This document shows positions 1 to 5,009 of a stretch of 5,009 bases of DNA, in pieces. The notes beneath the pieces were generated by a model. It saw only the letters and a list, made by a program, of their open reading frames with translations. It had not been told where the DNA came from and did not search any database. The stretch is from Anaerolineales bacterium UBA5069 (GTDB lineage: Bacteria; Chloroflexota; Anaerolineae; Caldilineales; Caldilineaceae), in assembly GCA_002415895.1 (NCBI GenBank), contig DIAV01000395.1, positions 13,432 to 18,440 of the forward strand, given 5' to 3'. The translations under genes were made by a program, and so were the position numbers. Position 1 is the stretch's first letter. Every line of letters starts with the position of its first letter.

Positions 1-2
1 TT

Positions 3-485
3 GTGCCGCAGCCGACTGCAATCAACGAGTTTGCTGTGGATACAACCGCCGCCGCCGTGCAGTTTGGCGCGCCTCAGCTTGCCGGCGCGGCGCTGGAGGT
101 GAGCCACTGGACCATGGAGTGGCGCAGTGACATCCCGCTCTATCGCTGGTCGGGTTGCGCCACGGTAGAGCTGTGGGCGACCACTGCTGCGCAGGTGGAG
201 GATCTGGCCCGTCGCGCCGAACGCCGTTTGCACACCGATCATGCGGTTGCCCGCACTCTGGGTTTTCTGCGCCTAACGGCTGCGGCGATTGGGGCATCCG
301 AATTGGTGGAACAACAGCCACCAACCGGCCCCTTTGGCGTCTGGCGGCAAGTGCTTGCCTTCCGCTATGACGCCGAAATTGAGGAAAGCATCGCCGTTTC
401 CAGTGGATCCCCCATTACGCGTATTGATGTGGCGACGCCGCATGAAGGCTACGCAGTGCCTTCACTGGCGGTTGGAATTCCATAG
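3..485 (+). CDS. Small tail-module protein, possibly tail-terminator-like (5' end uncertain)
   Basis: An open frame of 160 codons from a GTG at base 3 to a TAG. Only two bases precede the GTG, so no ribosome binding site can be seen and the gene may begin before the window. The protein has no signal peptide or membrane segment. It has a helix-like stretch around residues 62-78 (AAQVEDLARRAERRL), then GFLRL at 87-91 and VWRQVLAFRYDAE at 113-125. An amphipathic helix followed by strands, ending in a 'WRQ.L.FRY..E' strand near the C-terminus, reminds me of small tail terminator/completion proteins. These cap the tail tube and are often encoded just upstream of the sheath. The length (about 160 aa) and the position directly before a sheath gene fit that role. 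This is inference from pattern and position, not a recognised family signature. Coding on this strand is well supported by the continuous same-strand context, the function weakly. Confidence 0.7.
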   Translation: MPQPTAINEFAVDTTAAAVQFGAPQLAGAALEVSHWTMEWRSDIPLYRWSGCATVELWATTAAQVEDLARRAERRLHTDHAVARTLGFLRLTAAAIGASELVEQQPPTGPFGVWRQVLAFRYDAEIEESIAVSSGSPITRIDVATPHEGYAVPSLAVGIP

Positions 486-534
486 CAAGCGCACTGGCTG
501 TGGTCGGCGCTTTACGCCTGCCGCGCGCGTGAAA

Positions 535-555
535 GCAGCATAAGCACCATGCTGC
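535..555 (+). repeat. Perfect 7-bp inverted repeat (hairpin) upstream of sheath gene
   Basis: GCAGCAT (535-541) and ATGCTGC (549-555) are perfect reverse complements around a 7-nt loop. GCGC just after the right arm could also pair with GCGC before base 531, leaving a small bulge. No run of T follows, so it is not a standard intrinsic terminator. It could be an RNA stabilising or processing stem, an operator, or chance. The sequence pattern is certain and the function is unknown. Confidence 0.5.
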
Positions 556-594
556 GCGCACCCATTACAAGACATAGCAACGATTGGTGAGTGC

Positions 595-601
595 AAGGGG
601 G
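595..601 (+). promoter_or_regulatory. Ribosome binding site that fixes the sheath start
   Basis: AAGGGGG lies 4 nt upstream of the ATG at 606. A GTG at 591 is in frame and would add five residues, but it starts before this purine block and would place the block inside the coding sequence. The ATG at 606 is therefore preferred. Nearly the same motif (AAGGGGG followed by CATATG) recurs before the chaperone gene. Confidence 0.75.
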
Positions 602-605
602 TCAT

Positions 606-2282
606 ATGGCTGAACAGGGCACGGAAATGATTCTGCCGGGCACCTACATCGAGGTGCGCGCCGAAGGGCTGCTGGCAGGTGGGAGGATCGCCACAGGCAA
701 CATTGGCATTGTGGGCACGGCCGAAATGGGCAGTACGGACGTTGCTATTCTCAGTAGCTATAGTGATGGGCGCGCCCTCTTCGGCGAACCCGGCGATTGG
801 GATCCCACCCCCAACGCGCCCAATGTACACCTCGTGCGTGCGCTGCGCTATCTCTTCGACAACGGCGCGCGCACTGTCTACGCGCGGCGCGCCCTCAACA
901 GCGCAACGGCGCAAGCCTCCTCCTTCACATTGCTGGGCAATACCGGCCAACCGCTTGTCACGCTGCGCGCACGCACGCCGGGCGCATGGGGCAACCGGCT
1001 GCAAATTCGAGTGGAGGAGGTGGAGACCAAGCAGTTGGTGGACAACGAACGGGTGTTGCGCACCAACGGTGCACTGCGCCTCACCGCCGAGGCGCTTGTC
1101 CCCGCTACTGCTGAGGAGCCAACGCTGGGTAGTGTGAGCGTCAACGATGCCGGGCTGCCGCGCCGTTATCAGCTCCAGCAGGCGGCTCCCTCCGCGCAGG
1201 TGGTGCAGGTGAACCCGACTGACCGCACCCTCACCTTTCCAACGCTTCCCGGCGCGCAGGCGGACATCTATGCAAGCTATTGGGTTCCCGCCCCCAAATT
1301 GCGGCGCATTACGCTTCGCTACGGCAATGTGCAGGAAGTCTACATGGTGCCCAGCATCGCCTACCTGGTGCAGCGCCTGCAGGACGAAAACAGCCCTTCG
1401 CGCCTTGTCACGGTTGACGAATCTACAACCCCTGCAACCGGCATCCCGGTGGTGGCGGCGGGATTCCAGCCCTTCAGCAACGGCGAGAATGGCAGTGTAA
1501 CCCTCACCCATATGCGCGAGGCGCTGGATGCCCTGCTGGAGCAGGACATCCAGCTTGTGGTCGTTGTCGGGCTGCCCTTTTCCGAGATCAAGGCGGCGCT
1601 GCTGGGCCATGTTGAGCAGACGGAAAATCTGGGCCGGGAGCGCATTGCCATTGTTGGCGCCGACAGCAACGAGGTTGCCAAGATTCTGGAAAATGCCAAT
1701 GACGTGGCCGACAAGCGCCTTGTGCTTGTGGCGCCCGGTCTGCGCGAGCGCGACCCCAACACGGGCCAGCAGCTCTCACTCCCCCCCTGGTATGCAGCCG
1801 CGGCCGTAGCCGGGCGGCTTTCCTCATTTTTGCCCCATATCAGTCTTACCAACAAGCCACTGGCGGGCATTGACGCGCTTGCGCTTGATTACAACTACGG
1901 TGAACTGAAAGCGCTTGTGCAAAACCGTGTCCTTGCCCTTCAGCGCAAGCGGGGCATTCGCGTCGTGCGTGGTATCACCACCGACGACGGCGCCTTTCAG
2001 CAGATCAGCATCCGCCGCATCATTGACTATATCAAGGAGGGCACGCGCCAGCGCTGCAATCAGTATATTGGCCTGCTCAACAACAACCGTGTCCGCGAAA
2101 ACCTGCGCGTGACATTGGATGCTTTCCTTGCCGACCGCGTGCGCGCCGAATTTCTCACCAACTACAAGTTGACGGTCTTTGCCGATCGCGCCATGGAAAT
2201 CCGTGGCGAGGTGCTGGTGACTATGGACCTGCAGCCAACCTTCAGCATTGACTACATCCGCGTGATCATGAATCTGAGTTAG
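606..2282 (+). CDS. Contractile tail sheath protein
   Basis: A 558-aa protein from ATG 606, chosen for the AAGGGGG just upstream. Sheath subunits polymerise around the tail tube and contract to drive it through a target envelope. The sheath layout is visible in order. The N-terminal part has PGTYIEVRAEG (11-21) and GNIGIVGTAEMGS (31-43), the usual sheath opening, with a 'LFG' at 58-60. RTPGAWGNRLQIRVEE (123-138) is the 'PGAWGN' signature that opens the beta-sandwich insertion (about 105-235). The central domain of the subtilisin-like sheath fold (about 240-455) has VVVVGLP (317-323), IAIVGAD (347-353) and PPWYAAAAVAGRLS (393-406). The C-terminal domain (about 456-558) has IRRIIDYIKEG (469-479), FLADRVRAEFL (507-517) and ends FSIDYIRVIMNLS. 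The C-terminal strands are the ones that interlock neighbouring subunits in known sheaths. Length is normal for the family and there is no break. The tube gene follows after 29 bases. Very sure of the family; phage versus injection-system origin is not decidable. Confidence 0.96.
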   Translation: MAEQGTEMILPGTYIEVRAEGLLAGGRIATGNIGIVGTAEMGSTDVAILSSYSDGRALFGEPGDWDPTPNAPNVHLVRALRYLFDNGARTVYARRALNSATAQASSFTLLGNTGQPLVTLRARTPGAWGNRLQIRVEEVETKQLVDNERVLRTNGALRLTAEALVPATAEEPTLGSVSVNDAGLPRRYQLQQAAPSAQVVQVNPTDRTLTFPTLPGAQADIYASYWVPAPKLRRITLRYGNVQEVYMVPSIAYLVQRLQDENSPSRLVTVDESTTPATGIPVVAAGFQPFSNGENGSVTLTHMREALDALLEQDIQLVVVVGLPFSEIKAALLGHVEQTENLGRERIAIVGADSNEVAKILENANDVADKRLVLVAPGLRERDPNTGQQLSLPPWYAAAAVAGRLSSFLPHISLTNKPLAGIDALALDYNYGELKALVQNRVLALQRKRGIRVVRGITTDDGAFQQISIRRIIDYIKEGTRQRCNQYIGLLNNNRVRENLRVTLDAFLADRVRAEFLTNYKLTVFADRAMEIRGEVLVTMDLQPTFSIDYIRVIMNLS

Positions 2283-2300
2283 GGCAGCGTCTTCGTCTGC

Positions 2301-2306
2301 AAGGAG
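2301..2306 (+). promoter_or_regulatory. Ribosome binding site of tail tube gene
   Basis: AAGGAG ends 5 nt before the ATG at 2312. It is the closest match to the canonical Shine-Dalgarno sequence in the window. The stronger site would suit the tube, a protein needed in many copies per tail. Confidence 0.8.
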
Positions 2307-2311
2307 CAGCC

Positions 2312-2821
2312 ATGTTCAACACACGTAACTTTACGGGCGTGGACGGCCGCCTGACCATCCCCAATCAGCAAAACGGCATGGACGACGACACCGCCACCAA
2401 GTATTTCGGGGAGGGGCACGTGGTGGGCCGCGTTGTCAACGTCAACGTGCAGGTCTTCACCGAGCTGCGCCCCTTTCATCAACTGGGCGCGCGCCTGCCC
2501 AGCGAGCTGCGCGCCGGCAACATCAGCATCCGCGGCAGTGTGGATCGCGCCTATATCAACGGCGCCCTCCTGCGCATTATGTTGGGCCAGTATGCACAGG
2601 AAGAAGAAGGCGCCGGCTTCCAGATCCCCACCTTTGACATCAGCATTGGGCTTGACAACCCTTTCTTTGCCGAAGGTGAGGAGGGCAACAGCACGCTCAC
2701 CGTATACGGGGCCATTTTCGATTCGTGGCAATTCAACCTGCCCGAAAATGACTTTGTGCTTGAGAAGCTAACCTTCCAGGCGCGCCGCATCAGCATGGCC
2801 GACACTGAGGTGCCAAGCTAA
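2312..2821 (+). CDS. Tail tube protein
   Basis: A 169-aa soluble protein with no signal peptide or membrane segment. It would stack as rings to form the inner tube enclosed by the sheath. The sequence is rich in short alternating strands, as expected for the tube beta-sandwich: VVNVNVQVFTEL (41-52), AGNISIRGSVDRAYINGALL (68-87), IPTFDISIGL (105-114), STLTVYGAIFDSWQFNL (127-143) and FVLEKLTFQARRIS (148-161). The central 'GNISIRGSVDRAYINGALLR' block with the preceding 'FHQLGARLP' (55-63) resembles tube proteins of contractile tails of the Mu/XkdM-like type. The length of 150-180 aa is usual. It starts 29 bases after the sheath stop, as in most contractile-tail operons. The closing FTFQARRI-like strand is a common ending in tube proteins. 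The family call rests on these motifs plus position; the exact subfamily is not certain. Confidence 0.85.
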   Translation: MFNTRNFTGVDGRLTIPNQQNGMDDDTATKYFGEGHVVGRVVNVNVQVFTELRPFHQLGARLPSELRAGNISIRGSVDRAYINGALLRIMLGQYAQEEEGAGFQIPTFDISIGLDNPFFAEGEEGNSTLTVYGAIFDSWQFNLPENDFVLEKLTFQARRISMADTEVPS

Positions 2822-2865
2822 CGGCGGCCTGGCTCATGCGGCGCGTGAGAACTGCACTGGATTTG

Positions 2866-2872
2866 AAGGGGG
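2866..2872 (+). promoter_or_regulatory. Ribosome binding site supporting the GTG 2878 start
   Basis: AAGGGGG lies 5 nt before GTG 2878, the same purine block that precedes the sheath start. The in-frame ATG at 2836 has no comparable site upstream (only a GGCGG-like stretch). An ATG at 2876 sits between them but is out of frame and followed at once by TGA. Confidence 0.65.
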
Positions 2873-2877
2873 CATAT

Positions 2878-3372
2878 GTGAAGACGTTGTTGAGCGCCGA
2901 AGAACTGATGGCCGGCAGCGAACTCACCTTCGATGTTGAGGTGCCGGCCCATTTGCTCAATCCCCAGGCCGCGGATGGCGATCATGCGCCAAGCGGGCGC
3001 TGCGTGCGGCTGCGCCCACTGACCGTGCGCGATATCCAACTGATTGCCAAAGCGGCGCGCGATGACGACGTGCTTACTTCCATCCTCATGATTCAGCGCG
3101 CCGCTGTGGAGCCTGCCTTCAAACAGCAGGAGGTAGCCCAGATGAGCGGTGGCCTGGTGCGCTTTCTGGTTGAATCCATCAACCACATCAGCGGGCTCAC
3201 TTCAAGCGAGGACGAACTACGCGATATGACGCAGGCGCCGCTGGTGCAGGCATTCTTTATCCTTGCGCGCGACTTTCACTGGACGCCTGAGCAAGTGCGC
3301 ACGCTCACTGTTGGGCAACTGCTGGGTTATCTTGAATTGCTGCAGAGTGGACGGCAGGGGGTGGCCCCATGA
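2878..3372 (+). CDS. Tail assembly chaperone-like protein
   Basis: A 164-aa protein from GTG 2878. A longer form from ATG 2836 would add 14 residues (MRRVRTALDLKGAY) but lacks a good ribosome binding site. The protein is mostly helical and soluble. It opens with LLSAEELMAGSELTFDVEVPAHLL (4-27), then VRLRPLTVRDIQLIAKAARDDDVL (43-66), LVRFLVESINHISGL (93-107) and FFILARDFHWTPEQVRTLTVGQLLGYLELL (126-155). The 'VRLRPLTVRDIQLI' block reads like the 'LR.LTV.D...L' opening of small tail assembly chaperones encoded between tube and tape measure. Such chaperones coat the tape measure during tail assembly. The closing 'W....V..L....L...L..L' pattern is also typical. A four-base ATGA overlap joins it to the next gene. 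Chaperones in lambda, P2 and Mu-type tails often produce a -1 frameshift fusion; the next gene here is in the -1 frame. The role is inferred from motifs and position. Confidence 0.75.
   Translation: MKTLLSAEELMAGSELTFDVEVPAHLLNPQAADGDHAPSGRCVRLRPLTVRDIQLIAKAARDDDVLTSILMIQRAAVEPAFKQQEVAQMSGGLVRFLVESINHISGLTSSEDELRDMTQAPLVQAFFILARDFHWTPEQVRTLTVGQLLGYLELLQSGRQGVAP
3355..3361 (+). promoter_or_regulatory. G-run: ribosome binding site for the overlapping downstream gene, possible slip site
   Basis: CAGGGGG ends 7 nt before ATG 3369, a good distance for a ribosome binding site lying inside the end of the chaperone gene. The chaperone frame reads CAG GGG GTG across it. The -1 frame is open from 3336 onward into the next gene, so slippage on the G-run could give a fusion, but the heptamer is not a classical X XXY YYZ site. 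Initiation at ATG 3369 is the simpler reading. Confidence 0.55.
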
Positions 3373-4316
3373 GCGACACACTGCCCGCCGCCCTGCGCGC
3401 CGTAAGCGATGGGCCGGTGCGGCTGCACACAGCGCTGCAACGTGCGGCGCGACGGCTGCGCAGCGCCGCACACACAGGCGCTGCGCCGGTGGGTACGGCG
3501 CTGCCACCACTCCTCCTTGATGGTGGTCTTGGCCTGCTATTCAGTGAGCGGTTGCGTGCGCTCTTGATCACCGCTGCCGCGCCCCCTGCCGTAGAAGAGC
3601 GCACATCAACAACACCCCATTGGGCGGCGCAGCCCGGGGCGCGTGCTGCCTTGCAACTGGCCCCGTTTGTGGGCAGTGCCGCGCCACCGCCACACGTTGC
3701 GTCTGTGCCGCCCGTGCTGCCGCCGCCATCGTCCTTTGCCAACCCCGTTTCTGCACCCCGTGGAGGCGGGCCGGGTGCAGCGCCCGCTTCCTTCAACAAC
3801 ACGGTGACCCCACATGGATTGTCGGGCGCAGCATTGCTGCGCGATCGGATCAGCCGTGCATTGGCCGCGCCGTCAATTGAGCAGAGACCAGAGGCATTCT
3901 CGCTCGGCGCGCAGGGCGGAAGTGCACCTGCATTGGCCCCAACCAGCCCCCCTGCAACAGACGCGCATGGCTCCCATGCACCTGCAATGGGGCAACCGAT
4001 GACGCCCGCTGAGACAGCCGCTGCATTGCGGGCCTTTGCCGAGGGCAAACCAATTGCAGGGCGCACTTCTGCTGAAGATGCACAACAGACAATGAATTTC
4101 ATGTCCAGCGCAGAAGCCCCGGCCGCAGGTGACCCACCCGTTGCATATGGCGCGGGCAGCCGCAGCACGCTTGTGCCCAACGCGCACTTTTCATCGCAGG
4201 GCTTTGCCTTTGCGGATGGCGAAGCCACCGCAGCACTGACGCCCGACGCGCTTGCCGACAGCCTGGCGACCATTTTGCGCCACCAGGCGCGTGCGTATGG
4301 GATTGAGATGCCATGA
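3369..4316 (+). CDS. Ala/Pro-rich, probably disordered tail-module protein of unknown function
   Basis: A 315-aa protein I do not recognise. Its stop and start codons overlap those of both neighbours by four bases (ATGA at 3369 and at 4313), which argues strongly that it is real and translationally coupled. By my count it has about 70 Ala (22%) and 39 Pro (12%), no Cys, one Trp and a single Lys (near residue 227). Residues 1-70 look helical and Arg/Leu/Ala-rich (TALQRAARRLRSAAH at 21-35, then a Leu-rich stretch with SERLRALLITAA at 59-70). Residues 71-210 are Pro/Ala/Ser/Gly-rich and likely unstructured (VPPVLPPPSS at 113-122). Residues about 290-312 form a probable C-terminal amphipathic helix (TPDALADSLATILRHQARAY). 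There is no membrane segment and no long coiled coil. It lies between chaperone and hub-linker genes, where a tape measure is normally found. It could be a divergent or reduced tape measure, a chaperone partner or a baseplate linker; none is shown. An overlapping minus-strand open frame (3305-4543) is judged a shadow. Confidence 0.8.
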   Translation: MSDTLPAALRAVSDGPVRLHTALQRAARRLRSAAHTGAAPVGTALPPLLLDGGLGLLFSERLRALLITAAAPPAVEERTSTTPHWAAQPGARAALQLAPFVGSAAPPPHVASVPPVLPPPSSFANPVSAPRGGGPGAAPASFNNTVTPHGLSGAALLRDRISRALAAPSIEQRPEAFSLGAQGGSAPALAPTSPPATDAHGSHAPAMGQPMTPAETAAALRAFAEGKPIAGRTSAEDAQQTMNFMSSAEAPAAGDPPVAYGAGSRSTLVPNAHFSSQGFAFADGEATAALTPDALADSLATILRHQARAYGIEMP

Positions 4317-5009
4317 ACATCCGCCCTATGCTTGGCGAGTTTGCACTGGAGGGCATCGAATCCGTTGCCTCCTACGAGCGGCGCGCTCTGGTGGAGCACC
4401 GAGTTCCCGGCCTCGCCGGCAGCTACTTCCAGGATTTGGGGACGATGCCCAATGTCGTCGTCATTGCCGGCTCGCGCTTTGGCGATGCTGCGCGCGACCA
4501 GTTTCTTGAGGGCGTGCGTGAACTCTACAACAAGGGCCAACAAACGACCTTTGTGGCCGATATCAACACCGCCACCGATTTGACCGACGTCATTATTGAG
4601 GCGCTGGACGTAGCCGAAGTGACAGGGCGCAACGCTGGCTTTCGCTACGTGTTGCGGTTGCGCAAGTACATTCCCCCACCCGAACCGCCGGCAGCCTCGC
4701 TGGCGGGGCTGGATACAAGCATTCTTGACGATGCCGCCAACCTGGCCGGTGCGCTCGACGCACTTGACGCCCTGGGCTCTATACCGAATCTGGGTGATCC
4801 AACACCCCCACTGCGCGACGCGCTGGGCAGTGTCACGGCTGCCACATCAAGCCTGCCCGCTGTACAGGAGAGTGTTGCAACGCTCTTTGGCGGGGCGGCG
4901 GGGGGCCCGCTGGGTGGGCTGCCCCCCCCCCGCGCGGGGCGAGGCACGCCGTCGGGGGCCCGCGGCGGACGCGCGGACGAGGCGGCCGGGGCGGGGGGGG
5001 CGCGCCCGC
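4313..5009 (+). CDS. Hub-linker / DNA-circularisation N-terminal-domain-like tail protein (3' partial)
   Basis: An open frame of 232 codons from ATG 4313 with no stop before the window ends, so it is 3'-truncated. It starts inside the stop of the previous gene (ATGA), pointing to translational coupling; no strong ribosome binding site is seen. Residues about 8-122 form a compact mixed alpha/beta domain: GEFALEGIESVASYERRALVEHRVPGL, then DLGTMPNVVVIAGSRF (41-56), RDQFLEGVRELYNKG (61-75), TTFVADI (78-84) and FRYVLRLRKYIPPPEPP (110-126). The pattern 'HR.PG..G.Y.QDLG' followed by a strand, a helix and a closing strand resembles the N-terminal domain of proteins named DNA-circularisation protein in Mu-like phages. 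These sit between tape measure and baseplate hub and belong to the tail hub region. A Pro linker (121-126) leads to an Ala/Leu/Asp-rich region (129-192) of possible short helices; a LysM or other C-terminal domain could follow beyond the window. Residues from about 193 come from suspect sequence. Confidence 0.75.
   Translation, partial: MNIRPMLGEFALEGIESVASYERRALVEHRVPGLAGSYFQDLGTMPNVVVIAGSRFGDAARDQFLEGVRELYNKGQQTTFVADINTATDLTDVIIEALDVAEVTGRNAGFRYVLRLRKYIPPPEPPAASLAGLDTSILDDAANLAGALDALDALGSIPNLGDPTPPLRDALGSVTAATSSLPAVQESVATLFGGAAGGPLGGLPPPRAGRGTPSGARGGRADEAAGAGGARP
4891..5009. other. Anomalous ~92% GC window end, probable low-quality contig terminus
   Basis: Only about 9 of these 119 bases are A or T, against roughly 40% in the rest of the window. 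It holds G6 (4900-4905), C10 (4922-4931) and G8 (4993-5000). The G6 and C10 runs can fold back on each other as a strong stem. The translated residues (Pro, Arg, Gly, Ala only, with few others) differ from the preceding protein. The shift is too abrupt for a natural gene and fits poor base calling or misassembly at a contig end. Extreme natural GC cannot be fully excluded. Confidence 0.7.

Larger units (their letters stand above)
486..605 (+). other. 120-bp intergenic gap before the sheath gene
   Basis: This is the largest non-coding gap in the window. It holds the hairpin at 535-555 and, at its 3' end, the sheath ribosome binding site. I see no convincing -35/-10 pair and no stem followed by a T-tract. 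The gap could still hold an unrecognised promoter or a transcript-processing site that sets the sheath apart from the upstream gene, but the sequence alone does not show this. Confidence 0.5.

Noticed and set aside
591..605. GTG start at 591 for the sheath
   Set aside because: It would place the AAGGGGG ribosome binding block inside the coding region and has no good site of its own. ATG 606 fits better.
462..1610. Long minus-strand open frame (382 codons) opposite the sheath
   Set aside because: It lies wholly opposite the unmistakable sheath gene and the gap before it, and its translation shows no recognisable motif. It is a shadow of G/C-rich third positions.
2836..2877. ATG start at 2836 for the chaperone-like gene
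   Set aside because: No clear ribosome binding site precedes it, while GTG 2878 has AAGGGGG at 5 nt. It cannot be fully excluded.
3965..3979. Hairpin GCATGG-CTC-CCATGC inside the Ala/Pro-rich gene
   Set aside because: A 6-bp stem with a 3-nt loop and no T-tract, within coding sequence. Such stems are expected by chance in GC-rich DNA.
3923..3992. Direct repeat TGCACCTGCA (3923-3932 and 3977-3986)
   Set aside because: Ten exact bases 54 apart in a Pro/Ala-rich coding region. It is explained by repeated Ala-Pro-Ala codons and is not a tandem array or mobile-element mark.
3305..4543. Long minus-strand open frame (412 codons) across the Ala/Pro-rich gene
   Set aside because: It overlaps three plus-strand genes, including parts of the chaperone-like and hub-linker genes, and its protein is low-complexity Ala/Gly/Ser/Arg. 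The plus-strand gene has ATGA overlaps on both sides and an upstream ribosome binding site. Long antisense frames are common in GC-rich DNA.
1..5009. CRISPR array, tRNA, rRNA, insertion sequence or attachment site
   Set aside because: Looked for repeated spacers, tRNA-like cloverleaf signals, transposase motifs and terminal repeats; none was seen. The window is almost fully coding on one strand.

Overview
The window is a compact, single-strand (+) block of contractile-tail genes, as found in myophages, phage-tail-like bacteriocins and other contractile injection systems. GC content is roughly 60%, with G/C-rich third codon positions. No capsid, terminase, integrase, lysis or tRNA gene lies in the window, so the sequence cannot decide between a prophage and a domesticated injection apparatus. 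The general look of the sheath, tube and chaperone proteins recalls clusters seen in Chloroflexota and similar GC-rich bacteria. That taxonomic guess comes from memory of the families and is weak.

Layout: (1) 3-485, a small protein of about 160 aa that may be cut at its 5' end, tentatively tail-terminator-like. (2) 486-605, a 120-bp gap holding a 7-bp perfect hairpin and the sheath ribosome binding site. (3) 606-2282, the tail sheath, the most secure call. (4) 2312-2821, a tail tube protein. (5) 2878-3372, a tail assembly chaperone-like protein, whose start is better placed at a GTG than at the longer upstream ATG. (6) 3369-4316, an unrecognised Ala/Pro-rich, probably largely disordered protein joined by ATGA overlaps to both neighbours. 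(7) 4313 to the window end, an open frame with no stop, resembling the N-terminal domain of DNA-circularisation / tail hub-linker proteins and followed by a low-complexity linker.

How they would work together: the tube polymerises inside the sheath, the chaperone probably guides assembly, a terminator caps the tail, and the hub-linker protein belongs near the baseplate. The order sheath - tube - chaperone - X - hub-linker matches Mu/PBSX-type tail modules, except that X, where a long helical tape measure is normally found, is a 315-aa Ala/Pro-rich protein. This is the most interesting biological feature here. All genes are close together or overlapping, and no terminator or convincing promoter is visible, so they probably form part of one operon.

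The last ~120 bases (from about 4891) rise abruptly to about 92% GC, with a run of ten C and a run of eight G. This looks like a low-quality contig end, so the C-terminal residues read from it should not be trusted.
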